A stretch of DNA of 64,000 nucleotides from Sphingomonas kyeonggiensis (GTDB lineage: Bacteria > Pseudomonadota > Alphaproteobacteria > Sphingomonadales > Sphingomonadaceae), in the NCBI RefSeq assembly GCF_030812785.1, contig NZ_JAUSTJ010000001.1, positions 744,001-808,000 of the forward strand, in the 5' to 3' direction. The notes beneath the pieces were generated by a model. That model ran no database searches. It was not told the origin of the DNA and saw nothing but the letters and a program-made list of their open reading frames with translations. A program made the position numbers and the translations under genes. Shown one piece after another: positions 28,349-37,225 of the stretch; positions within the stretch are counted from its first letter, which is position 1, and each line of letters starts with the position of its first letter.

Positions 28349-29701
28349 ATGCTCCGTTCGTTCCTTCAGGTCACCGCCGCCGTCAGCGCACTGGCGCTCG
28401 TCCCCGTTGCCTCCGGCGCAATGGCCGGCGTCGATACGCAGAGCTTCAAGGAGCTCGATACCTTCATGGAAGTCTATAGCCAGGTGAAGGCGAACTATGT
28501 CGAGAAGGTCGACGACGCCACGCTGATGAAGGGCGCGATCCAGGGCATGCTCGCCGCGCTGGATCCGCATTCCAGCTTCGCCGACGGGCTCGACTACGAC
28601 AATCTCAAGATCCAGACCGACGGCAATTATGGCGGTCTCGGCCTGACGGTCACCCAGGAAGACGGCGCGGTGAAGGTCGTCGCTCCGACCGAGGACACGC
28701 CGGCCGCGCGCGCGGGCATGAAGTCGGGCGACTTCATCACCCATATCGACGGCAAATTCATCGTCGGCGGCAGCCTCGACGAGGCGATCGAGCAGATGCG
28801 CGGCAAGCCGGGCACCCCGGTCACGCTCACCGTGATCCGTCCCGGCGCCGACAAGCCGCTCACCTTCTCGATGAAGCGCGAGATCATCGTGCAGAAGCCG
28901 GTGAAGTGGGACGTCAAGGACGGCGTCGGCATCATCAACATCAACACCTTCACCGCCCAGACCGGCGCGGACACGGTCAAGGCGATCCAGGAGATCGACA
29001 GGAAGCTCGGGCACAAGCCGCTCGGCTATATCGTCGACCTGCGCGAGAATGGCGGCGGGCTCCTGTCCCAGGCGATCGAAGTCTCCGACGTGTTCCTGTC
29101 GCACGGCGAGATCGTCTCGCAGCGCGGCCGCGAGAAGACCGATATCGAGCGCTGGTATGCCGATGTGAACGAGCCCGGCATCACCCCGATCCCGGGCGAC
29201 CTCGCCAAGGGGCTGCCGGTGGTCGTGCTGATCGACGCGGGCACCGCCTCGGCCTCGGAGATCGTCGCCGGCGCGCTCCAGGATCATCACCGCGCGCTCG
29301 TCATGGGCGTGCGCAGCTTCGGCAAGGGCTCGGTCCAGTCGATCCTGCCGATGGGTGCACGTGCGGCGCTGCGCCTCACCACCGCGCGCTACTACACCCC
29401 GTCGGGCCGTTCGGTGCAGGAAGGCGGCATCAAGCCGGATCTGCTCGTGCCCCAGCTCAGCGATGCCGACTACAAGACCCGCCCGTCGATCCGCGAGGCC
29501 GACCTGCGCGCGCATCTGATCAACAACGACAAGGTCGACGATTCGGTGCTCGAGGACGATCAGCGCACCGATCCGCGCTTCGCCAAGACGGCCGAGCAGC
29601 TGAAGAAGGAAGGCGTGGACGACTTCCAGCTCCACTACGCCCTGCAGACCATCTCGCGCCTCGGTCCCAAGACCCAGGTCGCCGCCGCGAAGAGCAAGTA
29701 A
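28349..29701 (+). CDS. ctpA: C-terminal processing protease, S41A family
   Basis: 450 residues with a Sec signal (VTAAVSALALVPVASGAMAG). A PDZ domain spans ~85-170 (YGGLGLTVTQEDGAVKVVAP, then PAARAGMKSGDFITHIDGK). The S41 core has YIVDLRENGGGLLSQAIEVS, the nucleophile Ser in DAGTASASEIVAGALQD, and the Lys in SFGKGSVQSILPM. It clips the C-termini of periplasmic proteins, probably including peptidoglycan hydrolases. The ATG at 28349 follows GGAAAG; GTG and TTG codons directly before it are alternatives. Confidence 0.95.
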   Translation: MLRSFLQVTAAVSALALVPVASGAMAGVDTQSFKELDTFMEVYSQVKANYVEKVDDATLMKGAIQGMLAALDPHSSFADGLDYDNLKIQTDGNYGGLGLTVTQEDGAVKVVAPTEDTPAARAGMKSGDFITHIDGKFIVGGSLDEAIEQMRGKPGTPVTLTVIRPGADKPLTFSMKREIIVQKPVKWDVKDGVGIININTFTAQTGADTVKAIQEIDRKLGHKPLGYIVDLRENGGGLLSQAIEVSDVFLSHGEIVSQRGREKTDIERWYADVNEPGITPIPGDLAKGLPVVVLIDAGTASASEIVAGALQDHHRALVMGVRSFGKGSVQSILPMGARAALRLTTARYYTPSGRSVQEGGIKPDLLVPQLSDADYKTRPSIREADLRAHLINNDKVDDSVLEDDQRTDPRFAKTAEQLKKEGVDDFQLHYALQTISRLGPKTQVAAAKSK

Positions 29702-29704
29702 GCG

Positions 29705-30187
29705 ATGCGCAACGACGGGCTTCGCACCGCGCGCTGGATCGCGCTCCTGCTTCCGCTGGCGCTGGTCGGCGGCGCGCACACCACCGAGTTCTTCGGGCTG
29801 GTGCCGTGCGAGATGTGCTGGTGGCAGCGCTATCCGCATTATGTCGCGATCCTGATCGCGCTGTCCGCCTTCCTGGTGAAGGACCGCCGCGCCCAGCTCG
29901 GGCTCGTCCTGCTCGCCGCGCTTGCGGTGGCGGTCAGCGGCGGCATCGGCGTGTTCCATGCCGGCGTCGAGTATAAATGGTGGCAGGGCATCACCGCCTG
30001 CACCGCCCAGGTCCACGGCGCCAACCCGATGGACATGCTCAACGATGCGCTGCGCCGTCCGCTGATCCGCTGCGACGTGCCGCAATGGACGTTCTTCGGC
30101 ATCAGCCTGGCCGGCTTCAATGCGATCCTCTCGCTTACCGGCGCCTTGGTTATCTTCGTGCTGGCTCTCCGGAAAGGCCGCGCATGA
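29705..30187 (+). CDS. dsbB: disulfide bond formation protein B
   Basis: 160 residues, four membrane helices. The first catalytic pair is CEMC (Cys35, Cys38) in VPCEMCWWQRYPHYVAIL; the second pair is in the long periplasmic loop, ITACTA and IRCDVP. DsbB reoxidises DsbA and passes the electrons to ubiquinone, which makes its neighbour coq7 apt. It begins three bases after ctpA, and its stop overlaps the coq7 start. Confidence 0.93.
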   Translation: MRNDGLRTARWIALLLPLALVGGAHTTEFFGLVPCEMCWWQRYPHYVAILIALSAFLVKDRRAQLGLVLLAALAVAVSGGIGVFHAGVEYKWWQGITACTAQVHGANPMDMLNDALRRPLIRCDVPQWTFFGISLAGFNAILSLTGALVIFVLALRKGRA

Positions 30188-30717
30188 GCTGGAAGCCCGG
30201 CGATCGGCGCGAGGGGATATCCTCGATGGTCCGCGTCGATCAGGCGGGCGAATATGGCGCGACGCGCATCTATGCCGGGCAACTGGCGGTGATGGGCGAT
30301 CGCACCCCGATGGCGCGGATGATCGCCGGCATGGCGAGCCAGGAAGAGCGCCACCGCGCCTTTTTCGACGCGATGATCGCACGGCGCGGCGTGCGCCCCA
30401 CTGCGCTCCAGCCTTTCTGGGACGTCGCCGGCTTCGCGCTCGGCGCGGTCACCGCGGCGATCGGACCCGAGGCCGCGATGGCCTGCACCGCCGCGATCGA
30501 GACCGAGATCGATCTCCATTACCAGCAGCAGCTGGAAGAGCTGGGCGCGGGCGATCCCGAGTTGAGCGAGGCGGTGGCGAAGTTCCGCGAGGAAGAGCTC
30601 GAGCACCGCGATACGGCGCTGGAGCATGGCGCGGAACAGGCACCGGCCTATCCGCTCCTGTCCGGATTGATCCGCACGGGCTGCCGCGCTGCCATTGCGC
30701 TGTCGAAACGGATATAA
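30184..30717 (+). CDS. coq7: demethoxyubiquinone hydroxylase, COQ7 family
   Basis: 177 residues. A diiron hydroxylase for the C6 hydroxylation of the ubiquinone ring. The repeated iron ligands are visible as RVDQAGEYGATRIYAGQ, QEERHRAFF (ExxH), ETEIDLHYQQQLEEL, and EEELEHRDTALEHGAE (ExxH). The hydrophobic helix around FALGAVTAAIGPEAAM anchors it to the membrane. ATGA overlap with dsbB. With ubiG earlier in the window this is the second ubiquinone-pathway gene. Confidence 0.94.
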   Translation: MSWKPGDRREGISSMVRVDQAGEYGATRIYAGQLAVMGDRTPMARMIAGMASQEERHRAFFDAMIARRGVRPTALQPFWDVAGFALGAVTAAIGPEAAMACTAAIETEIDLHYQQQLEELGAGDPELSEAVAKFREEELEHRDTALEHGAEQAPAYPLLSGLIRTGCRAAIALSKRI

Positions 30718-30769
30718 AGCCCAGGTTCAGCCGTTTCCCCCGATGCACGGCGCCAGAGGAGTAAGGCCG

Positions 30770-31177
30770 ATGTTGAAGCAGATCGTGATCGCAGGCGCGC
30801 TCGCCGCCATTCCGATGCTGATGCCCGTCGCGGCGCAGGCCCAGAACGCGCCGCAGAACGGCGTGCTGGTCATCTATGGCAAGGACAAGTGTCCGACCAA
30901 CTCGAACGGCGAGGAGATCGTGGTCTGCAAGCGCCTCGACGAGGCCGAGCGCTATCGGATCCCGACCAATCTGCGCGAGCAGGGCGGCCCGCCGCAGAAG
31001 ACCGAGAGCTGGGCGGTGCGTTCGCAGGATTCGCTCACCTCGGGCGATTTCGGCACCGGCAGCTGCACGACGGTCGGCGTCGGCGGCGGCACCGGCTGTT
31101 TCGTCCGCCAGGCCACCGCCGCCCGCGCCGAGACCCGCGCCCGCCGCAAGGCCGAACAGAACCTGCCGCTGCCCTGA
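30770..31177 (+). CDS. small secreted hypothetical protein
   Basis: 135 residues, Sec signal (MLKQIVIAGALAAIPMLMPV, cleavage after AQA). The mature part contains GKDKCPTNSNGEEIVVCKRL followed by AERYRIPTNLREQ, a motif set I associate with short periplasmic sphingomonad proteins of unknown role. A second Cys pair lies in GSCTTVGVGGGTGCFV. It ends in a basic tail. The start has AGAGGAG upstream. No function can be assigned. Confidence 0.78.
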   Translation: MLKQIVIAGALAAIPMLMPVAAQAQNAPQNGVLVIYGKDKCPTNSNGEEIVVCKRLDEAERYRIPTNLREQGGPPQKTESWAVRSQDSLTSGDFGTGSCTTVGVGGGTGCFVRQATAARAETRARRKAEQNLPLP

Positions 31178-31182
31178 TCAAA

Positions 31183-31207
31183 TCCTCCCTCGCGAAGCGG
31201 GGGAGGA
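31183..31207. terminator. bidirectional hairpin between convergent genes
   Basis: TCCTCCCTCGC and GCGGGGGAGGA form an 11-bp stem with one mismatch and a GAA loop. It lies between the secreted-protein stop and the GT87 stop. Its outer bases match the ends of the ~145-bp repeats at 32445 and 38622, so it may be a short member of that family. Confidence 0.65.
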
Positions 31208-31217
31208 ATGAGAGGAA

Positions 31218-32429
31218 TTACACCCTAACCGGCCACCGCCCCACCCATTCGGGCGGCTCGCGCCGCAGGCAATCGGCGATGATCCACAGCATCACCATCG
31301 CCCGGGCGGTCGCTGCCCAGGCGATGTCGATCGTGCTGGCCGAGGGCCAGGCCCCATCCGCTCCGGCGAAGAACCAGAACTCGGCAAAATAGGCGACGAC
31401 GCTCGTCCCCGCGAACAGCGCCACCGGCCATAGCCGCGGCGCGGTCATCACCAGCAGCGGCCACAGCCACAGGTCGAATTGCGGCGAATAGACCTTGTTG
31501 GTCAGCATGAACCAGGCGAGCAGCGGCGTGGACAGCAGCCACAGCCGCGCATGGTGGCGCTTCCAGCCCAGCGCGATGATTGCCGCCCCGCCGATCACGA
31601 AGGCGAGCCCGGCGTAGAGATTCTTCGCCTCGGTGCCGAGCGGCAGGATGCCCAGCGCGCCCAGCACGTCCCAGCTCCCCGCCGCGGTGCCGCTGCGCGA
31701 CTGGGAGAAAAGGTAGAATTCGCTCCAGTTCTTCGGCGCGAGCAGGATCACCGGCAGGTTCACTGCCAGCCAGGCGCCGATCGCCGCCAGCTTCACCCAG
31801 CCGGTCCGCACGATCCGCTGCCACCAGCTCCGCCCCGTCTCGAAGAAGGCGGAGAAGACCAGCAGCGGCAGCATCACCACCGGGAACAGCTTGGCCGCCA
31901 CGCCGAGCCCGGCCGCGCCGGCGGCAGCGATCAGCCGGTTCTCGCGGGCGAGCAGCATTGCCCACACCGCCAGCGTCACCGCGATCATGTCCCAGTTATG
32001 CCCGACATAGAGGATCAGCGGCGGCGCGGCCGCCCACCACCACAGCCGCTTGCGGTCCATCCCCGCGCGCCACAGCATCCACAGCACCAGGAAGGCGAGG
32101 GCGATGTTCACCGCCGTCACCACGCCCAGGAACTTGGCGTCGTTGGCGCGCTTGCCGAAGATCAGGTGCGTGGCCACGCCTTCCACCCAGATCGCCGCGC
32201 CGGTCAGCACCGGATATTCGATCGGCGTCTGGAGATAGGGCACCTTGCCCTTGTCGACCTCGCGCGCCGACCAGAAGGGCACCGCGTCGCTGTAGCAGCC
32301 GGTGAGATACTGCTCTGAATCGGTCCAGCCGCCGGGCATGCAATGCTGCTTGAAGCCGAAGCCGAGCAGGCAGGTGACCGCCAGCCCGATCAGCAGGATC
32401 CTGAAGTGCCGGTCCATCCGCAATCGCAT
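31218..32429 (-). CDS. GT87-like polyprenol-phosphate-mannose-type glycosyltransferase (membrane)
   Basis: 403 residues, about ten membrane helices. The first extracytoplasmic loop has DSEQYLTGCYSDAVPFW followed by PYLQTPIEYPVLTG, the acidic-residue loop typical of GT-C enzymes that use lipid-linked sugars. WDMIAVTLAVWAMLLARENR and GLGVAAKLFPVVMLPLLVFS match the DUF2029/GT87 core. The enzyme would transfer mannose or another sugar outside the cytoplasm; the acceptor is unknown. The ATG at 32429 has GGAG six bases upstream. The 145-bp repeat e lies just upstream. Confidence 0.82.
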   Translation of the reverse strand: MRLRMDRHFRILLIGLAVTCLLGFGFKQHCMPGGWTDSEQYLTGCYSDAVPFWSAREVDKGKVPYLQTPIEYPVLTGAAIWVEGVATHLIFGKRANDAKFLGVVTAVNIALAFLVLWMLWRAGMDRKRLWWWAAAPPLILYVGHNWDMIAVTLAVWAMLLARENRLIAAAGAAGLGVAAKLFPVVMLPLLVFSAFFETGRSWWQRIVRTGWVKLAAIGAWLAVNLPVILLAPKNWSEFYLFSQSRSGTAAGSWDVLGALGILPLGTEAKNLYAGLAFVIGGAAIIALGWKRHHARLWLLSTPLLAWFMLTNKVYSPQFDLWLWPLLVMTAPRLWPVALFAGTSVVAYFAEFWFFAGADGAWPSASTIDIAWAATARAMVMLWIIADCLRREPPEWVGRWPVRV

Positions 32430-32444
32430 CGCACACTCCAAAAA

Positions 32445-32589
32445 TTCCTCCCCCAGCTTGTCTGGGGGAGGGGGACCGCCGCCGAAGGCGGTGGTGGAGG
32501 GGCCTGCCGGTACCGACGCGGTTCGCGTCGGCCCCTCCACCATTCGCTGCGCGAATGGTCCCCCTCCCCGAGCGAGCTCGGGGAGGAAT
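32445..32589. repeat. ~145-bp imperfect inverted-repeat element, copy 1
   Basis: It begins TTCCTCCCCCAGCTTGTCTG and ends CTCCCCGAGCGAGCTCGGGG plus AGGAAT. The outer arms can pair, and inner arms GGTGGAGGGGCC / GGCCCCTCCACC surround GACGCGGTTCGCGTC. The same outer and inner modules recur at 38622-38768. No transposase frame fits inside, so this is a nonautonomous repeat. It lies between divergent genes and may influence both promoters. Confidence 0.85.
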
Positions 32590-32657
32590 GATGATCTCGG
32601 GCGTTGCCTTCCCACAACCCACTGGACACCGCAATATCAGGAACATAGAAGGAACAA

Positions 32658-33908
32658 ATGCCGCAGCTCGATATCCGCGCGAAGCTCGCCATCCTTGCCG
32701 ATGCTGCCAAATATGACGCCAGCTGCGCTTCCTCGGGCACGACGAAGCGCAATGCGGCGAGCGGCCCGAAGGGAGGCCTCGGCTCGACCGAGGGCATGGG
32801 CATCTGCCACGCCTATGCGCCCGATGGCCGCTGCATCTCGCTGCTCAAGATCCTGCTGACCAACAGCTGTGTCTTCGATTGCCACTACTGCATCAACCGC
32901 AAGAGCTCGAACGTCCGCCGCGCCCGCTTCACGCCCGAGGAAGTCGTCGAGCTCACGCTGAGCTTCTATCGGCGCAACTATATCGAGGGGCTGTTCCTCT
33001 CCTCGGGGATCATCCGCTCGTCGGATTACACGATGGAGCAGATCGTCCGGGTCGCCAGGCTGCTGCGCGAGGAGCATGATTTCCGCGGCTATATCCATCT
33101 CAAGACCATTCCCGATGCCGATCCCGAGCTGGTCCACCAGGCCGGCCTTTACGCGGACCGCGTCTCGATCAATGTCGAGCTGCCTACCATCGCCGGCCTC
33201 ACCCGTCTCGCGCCCGAGAAATCGGCGGGCCGGATCGAAGGCGCGATGCGCGATGTCCGCACGGCGATCGATGACACCACGGACGCTGGCAAGCGCTACA
33301 GGTCCGCGCCGAAGTTCGCCCCCGCCGGCCAATCGACCCAGATGATCGTCGGCGCCGATGCCGCCACCGATGGCGACATCATCACCCGCGCCGCTGGGCT
33401 CTATGACCGGTTCCAGCTGCGCCGCGTCTATTATTCGGCGTTCAGCCCGATCCCCGATGCCAGCGCGGTGCTGCCGCTCCAGCGCCCGCCGCTGATGCGC
33501 GAGCATCGGCTCTACCAGTCGGACTGGCTGATGCGTTTCTACGAATACAAGCCCGGCGAAGTCGCCGAGGCGGCGGACCCGGCGGGCATGCTCCCGCTCG
33601 ACATCGATCCCAAGCTCGCCTGGGCGCTCAAGTTCCGCGAACGTTTCCCGGTCGACGTCAACCGCGCCCCGCGCGAGGCGCTGCTGCGCGTGCCGGGGCT
33701 GGGGCTCAAGGCGGTGGATGCGATCCTCGCCGCCCGCCGCTGGCGCCGGCTGCGGCTCGACGACGTCGCCCGGCTGACCGCCTCGATCGCCAAGGTCCGC
33801 CCCTTCCTGGTTGCCGAGGACTGGCGCCCGGTCGCCCTGTCCGACCGCGCCGATCTGCGATCGCTGGTCGCCCCCAAGCGCGAGCAGCTCGAACTGTTCG
33901 CGGCCTAG
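32658..33908 (+). CDS. radical SAM protein with C-terminal HhH, putative DNA modification/repair (TIGR03916-like)
   Basis: 416 residues. The radical SAM cluster is C71-X3-C75-X2-C78 in NSCVFDCHYCINRKSSN. Additional conserved-looking Cys at 23, 50 and 59 (DASCASSG, GICHAYAPDGRC) precede it. The C-terminal ~90 residues hold a helix-hairpin-helix (VNRAPREALLRVPGLGLKAV), which suggests nucleic-acid binding. The combination matches the family described as putative DNA modification/repair radical SAM protein, whose usual partner is the DUF4130-UdgX protein; that partner is at 37226. The reaction is unknown. It overlaps the convergent Lrp gene by four bases. Confidence 0.9.
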   Translation: MPQLDIRAKLAILADAAKYDASCASSGTTKRNAASGPKGGLGSTEGMGICHAYAPDGRCISLLKILLTNSCVFDCHYCINRKSSNVRRARFTPEEVVELTLSFYRRNYIEGLFLSSGIIRSSDYTMEQIVRVARLLREEHDFRGYIHLKTIPDADPELVHQAGLYADRVSINVELPTIAGLTRLAPEKSAGRIEGAMRDVRTAIDDTTDAGKRYRSAPKFAPAGQSTQMIVGADAATDGDIITRAAGLYDRFQLRRVYYSAFSPIPDASAVLPLQRPPLMREHRLYQSDWLMRFYEYKPGEVAEAADPAGMLPLDIDPKLAWALKFRERFPVDVNRAPREALLRVPGLGLKAVDAILAARRWRRLRLDDVARLTASIAKVRPFLVAEDWRPVALSDRADLRSLVAPKREQLELFAA

Positions 33909-34378
33909 TCGGCGATCGGCACGAACAGCCCGCGCTTGCCCACGCCCAGCACGACATTGGTGGTGAAGCGGCGCACATTGGGATTGTCGGCCATCAGCCT
34001 GCTCATCAGCGCGTCATAGGCGCCGACATCGGGCGCGACGATCACCAGCATGAAGTCGGCGGTGCCGGTGACGTAATAGACCTGCTGGATCTGCTCCTCC
34101 GCCGCCATCCACTGGCGCAGCCGGGCGATCAGCTCGGGCCGTTCGCGCTCGATCTCCAGCGCCGCCAGGAAGAAGTTCGGCTTCCCCGTCTTGAGCGGAT
34201 CGACCACGGCGATCTCGCTCAGGATCACCCCGGTCTCGCGCAGCCGCTTGAGCCTGCGCAGCACCGCGGAAGGCGACAGCCCCACCTGCTCGGCCAGCGC
34301 GTCGGCGGTCTGGCCGGCGTCGCGCTGGACGAGGGTGAGGAGCTTGCGGTCGAAGCGGTCGAGATCGGATCGGGCCAT
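33905..34378 (-). CDS. Lrp/AsnC-family transcriptional regulator
   Basis: 157 residues. An N-terminal AsnC helix-turn-helix (LDRFDRKLLTLVQRDAGQTA, with recognition helix LSPSAVLRRLKRLRETG) is followed by a RAM domain (QQVYYVTGTADFMLVIVAPD, then YDALMSRLMADNPNVRRFTT). It probably responds to an amino acid or related ligand. No adjacent transporter or amino-acid gene reveals the target. It converges on the radical SAM gene. Start at 34378; a longer start at 34399 is less likely. Confidence 0.92.
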   Translation of the reverse strand: MARSDLDRFDRKLLTLVQRDAGQTADALAEQVGLSPSAVLRRLKRLRETGVILSEIAVVDPLKTGKPNFFLAALEIERERPELIARLRQWMAAEEQIQQVYYVTGTADFMLVIVAPDVGAYDALMSRLMADNPNVRRFTTNVVLGVGKRGLFVPIAD

Positions 34379-34485
34379 CGCCGTCACCCTAGCGGGCAAA
34401 TCCGCCGAAATCCGGCGATTCCTTCCATGCCTTCGCCGGAATGCGGCGTCGCGGGCCTTTATCTCCTGCGGCGAAGGAGCATTTC

Positions 34486-34851
34486 ATGATCGACCATATC
34501 GAGATCCGCACCGCCCGCCTCGCCGAGAGCCTGGCCTTCTATGCCGATGCCCTGGCGCCGCTCGGCTACAGCCAGAAGGTCGACGGGCCCGCCAAGGGCT
34601 TCGGCAACGAGGCCGCGCTCGACCTGTTCCTGGTCGAGGCCGAGACGCCGTCCGACCTCCATTTCGCCTTCACCGCGCCCGACCGCGCCACGGTCGACCG
34701 GATCTACGCCGCCGGCCGCGACGCCGGCCATGTCCTCGATCGCGCGCCCGCGCTCGCCCCGCACATCCATCCCAACTATTATGCCGGCTATCTCCGCGAT
34801 CCCGATGGCCGGCTGATCGAGTTCGTCTGCCACCATCCCGATCCGGCCTAA
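34486..34851 (+). CDS. VOC-superfamily protein
   Basis: 121 residues, a single glyoxalase-fold domain: MIDHIEIRTARLAESLAFYA opening with the metal-ligand His, then LHFAFTAPDRATVDRIYAAG, and YAGYLRDPDGRLIEFVCHHP ending with the ligand Glu. The substrate is unknown. GGAG (34476) lies upstream of the ATG. It is a different branch from the VOC gene at 285. Confidence 0.88.
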   Translation: MIDHIEIRTARLAESLAFYADALAPLGYSQKVDGPAKGFGNEAALDLFLVEAETPSDLHFAFTAPDRATVDRIYAAGRDAGHVLDRAPALAPHIHPNYYAGYLRDPDGRLIEFVCHHPDPA

Positions 34852-34920
34852 CTGACAGGACTGTCAATTTCTCCCGAGCGGCGTATCATCCTTCAAAAAT
34901 ACGCAAATAGGGAGAGAGGG

Positions 34921-36111
34921 ATGCTTCGATTCTGTGCGCTTGCCGTGCTGCTCGCCGCGACGACTCCGGCGATGGCGAAGGACATCACCGTCGAGGCCGG
35001 CCCCAATGCCCAGGAGCGGCTCCAGTCGGCGCTGCTCGACGCCAAGCCCGGCGACACCGTCCGCATCGGCGTCGGCCGCTTCGAGCTGACCGACGGGCTC
35101 AGCCTCGACGTGAACGGCGTGACGGTGCGCGGCGCCGGTGCGCTCAGGACCGTGCTCAGCTTCAAGGGCCAGCTCGGCGCGGGCGAGGGGCTGCTGGTCA
35201 CCTCGGACGATGTGGTGCTGCGCGACTTCGCGGTGGAGGATTCCAAGGGCGACGGCATAAAATCCAAGGGCGCAAACCGTATCGTCTACAAGAATGTCCG
35301 CGTAGAATGGACCGGCGGCCCCAAGGCGAGCAACGGCGCGTACGGCGTCTACCCGGTCGAGAGCGAGGACGTGCTGATCGACGGCGTCACGGTGAAGGGC
35401 GCGTCGGACGCGGGCATCTATGTCGGCCAGTCCAACCGCATCATCGTCCGCAATTCGACCGCGATGTACAATGTCGCCGGGATCGAGATCGAGAATAGCG
35501 GCCTGGCGGAGGTGACGAACAACCTCGCCACCCACAATACCGGCGGCATCCTGGTGTTCGACCTGCCGGCGCTGCCCCGCCGCGGCAAGGGCTGGGTCAC
35601 GGTCTCGGGCAACCGGGTGCTCGACAACGACACCCCCAATTTCGCGCCCCCGGGCAACACCGTCGCCACCGTCCCCACCGGCACCGGCGTGCTGGTCATG
35701 GCCGAGAACGACGTCGATGTCCGGGACAACGAGCTGAGCGGCAACGGCACCGCCAACATCATGGTCGTCGCCTATCGCCAGCCCTTCGAGGACAAGGGCT
35801 ATGATCCCTATCCGCGCAACATCCGCCTCGCCGGCAACAAGCATGGCCGCGCCGGCTTCGCGCCCGCCATGCCCGGCGGCAAGGAGCTGGCTGCGGCGCT
35901 GGGCGGCACGCTGCCGCCGGTCTTCTGGGACGGCACCGGCGGCGACCAGGTCAGGCTCACCGGCAATGACGGCCCGGTGCTGACGCTAGGCCTCGCGCTC
36001 GGCGCGGGGATCGAGACCGCCAAGCCCCAGCTGATCAAGCTCGCGGACGAGATCCCGCCGCCCTGGCAGACCTTCAAGCTGCCGGCAGCGATGGAGGCCG
36101 CCGCCCGATGA
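34921..36111 (+). CDS. secreted parallel beta-helix protein (TIGR03805-like)
   Basis: 396 residues, Sec signal (LRFCALAVLLAATTPAMAKD). From residue ~60 to ~270 the sequence is a run of right-handed beta-helix rungs with repeating V/I-x-N patterns: GVTVRGAGALRTVLSFKG, VLRDFAVEDSKGDGIKSKG, GIYVGQSNRIIVRNSTAMY, GIEIENSGLAEVTNNLATHN. No catalytic residues of known polysaccharide lyases stand out. The next gene starts within its last codons and encodes a diheme cytochrome; the pair corresponds to two protein families known mainly from their co-occurrence. Function unknown, periplasmic or surface. Confidence 0.85.
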   Translation: MLRFCALAVLLAATTPAMAKDITVEAGPNAQERLQSALLDAKPGDTVRIGVGRFELTDGLSLDVNGVTVRGAGALRTVLSFKGQLGAGEGLLVTSDDVVLRDFAVEDSKGDGIKSKGANRIVYKNVRVEWTGGPKASNGAYGVYPVESEDVLIDGVTVKGASDAGIYVGQSNRIIVRNSTAMYNVAGIEIENSGLAEVTNNLATHNTGGILVFDLPALPRRGKGWVTVSGNRVLDNDTPNFAPPGNTVATVPTGTGVLVMAENDVDVRDNELSGNGTANIMVVAYRQPFEDKGYDPYPRNIRLAGNKHGRAGFAPAMPGGKELAAALGGTLPPVFWDGTGGDQVRLTGNDGPVLTLGLALGAGIETAKPQLIKLADEIPPPWQTFKLPAAMEAAAR

Positions 36112-37127
36112 AGGCACTGCTCGGCGCGGCCGCCCTGTTCGCCGCCGCGCTGCTCGGCCGCCCCACCGGCGTGAACGACGCGGCGATCACCGCCGAGGGC
36201 TGGCCCGCGCATCTCTCCGACTATGGCTTCTTCACCGACCTCAAGGCCCGCACGCCCGCCCAGCGGCTGATGGCCTATGATCTCGAGACCCCGCTCTTCT
36301 CCGACTATGCCGGCAAGGAGCGCTATATCTACCTGCCGGACGGCACCCGGGCGAAGTACGATCCCGACAAACCGCTCGACCTCCCGGTCGGCGCCGCCTT
36401 GATCAAGACTTTCGGCTACCCCGTGAACGGCGTCTTCAAGCCCTTGGAGACCCGAGTTCTGCTCCACCGCGCCGGCGGCTGGGTGCCGATTCCCTATGTC
36501 TGGAACGCCGAAGGCACCGATGCCGACCTCAAGCGCGCGGGCACCCGCGTCCCCGTCCGCTTCACCGATCCCTCGGGCGAGACGCACAGCATCTCCTATG
36601 CCGTGCCCAACCAGAACCAGTGCAAGGATTGCCACGGCCTGGCCGGCCAGGTCACGCCGATCGGCATCAAGGCACGCTATCTCAACCATGGCGGCCAGCT
36701 CGAGAAGCTGCTCGCGGCCGGCATGCTCGACCGGCTTCCCGCCGACGCCCCGAAGGTCGCCCGCTGGGACGACACCGCCGCGCCGATCGACGCCCGTGCC
36801 CGCGCCTGGCTCGAGATCAACTGCGCCCATTGCCACAATCCCGAAGGCGCCGCGTCCAACTCGGGGCTGTTCCTCGACCTCGCCCGCACCGATCCCGAGC
36901 AGCGCGGCCTGTTCAAGCGCCCCACCGCCGCCGGCCGCGGCGCCGGCACGCGCGATTTCGATATCGTCCCCGGCGATCCCCAGGCCTCGATCCTGCTCTA
37001 CCGGATGGAATCGACCGACCCCGGCATCGCCATGCCCGAGCTCGGCCGCGCCACCGTCCACAAGGAAGGCGTCGCGCTGGTCCGGGCGTGGATCGAATCG
37101 ATGCCGAAAACGCCGGAGAAGCGTTAG
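36108..37127 (+). CDS. secreted diheme c-type cytochrome (SO2930/HNE_0200-like)
   Basis: 339 residues. The N-terminus is a short signal peptide (MKALLGAAALFAAALLGRPT). Two heme-binding sites, CKDCH near residue 173 and CAHCH near residue 243, lie in an otherwise unusual protein with LSDYGFFTDLKARTPAQRL at the start and a long loop region. The context with a beta-helix partner matches a paired family whose biochemistry is not established. It starts in the ATGA overlap with the beta-helix gene, so the two are made together. An inverted repeat follows. Confidence 0.88.
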   Translation: MKALLGAAALFAAALLGRPTGVNDAAITAEGWPAHLSDYGFFTDLKARTPAQRLMAYDLETPLFSDYAGKERYIYLPDGTRAKYDPDKPLDLPVGAALIKTFGYPVNGVFKPLETRVLLHRAGGWVPIPYVWNAEGTDADLKRAGTRVPVRFTDPSGETHSISYAVPNQNQCKDCHGLAGQVTPIGIKARYLNHGGQLEKLLAAGMLDRLPADAPKVARWDDTAAPIDARARAWLEINCAHCHNPEGAASNSGLFLDLARTDPEQRGLFKRPTAAGRGAGTRDFDIVPGDPQASILLYRMESTDPGIAMPELGRATVHKEGVALVRAWIESMPKTPEKR

Positions 37128-37130
37128 TAG

Positions 37131-37213
37131 CCGTCATCCCGGCGAAAGCCGGGATCTCGTGCCGCGGGCCGTTCGCTTGCCGCCTGAGATCCCGGCTTTC
37201 GCCGGGATGACGG
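37131..37213. repeat. 28-bp perfect inverted repeat (GCGAAAGC family)
   Basis: The arms 37131-37158 and 37186-37213 are perfectly complementary over 28 bases (CCGTCATCCCGGCGAAAGCC...), with a 27-base spacer. It fills the gap between the cytochrome stop and the UdgX-fusion start. It could act as a terminator and isolates the two genes transcriptionally. Confidence 0.93.
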
Positions 37214-37225
37214 TTGGGAGTTGGT

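Noticed and set aside
27005..30382. A frame of more than 1,100 codons antisense to envC, ctpA and dsbB
   Set aside because: It is Arg/Asp/Gly-rich with no domain and runs opposite to four well-supported genes.
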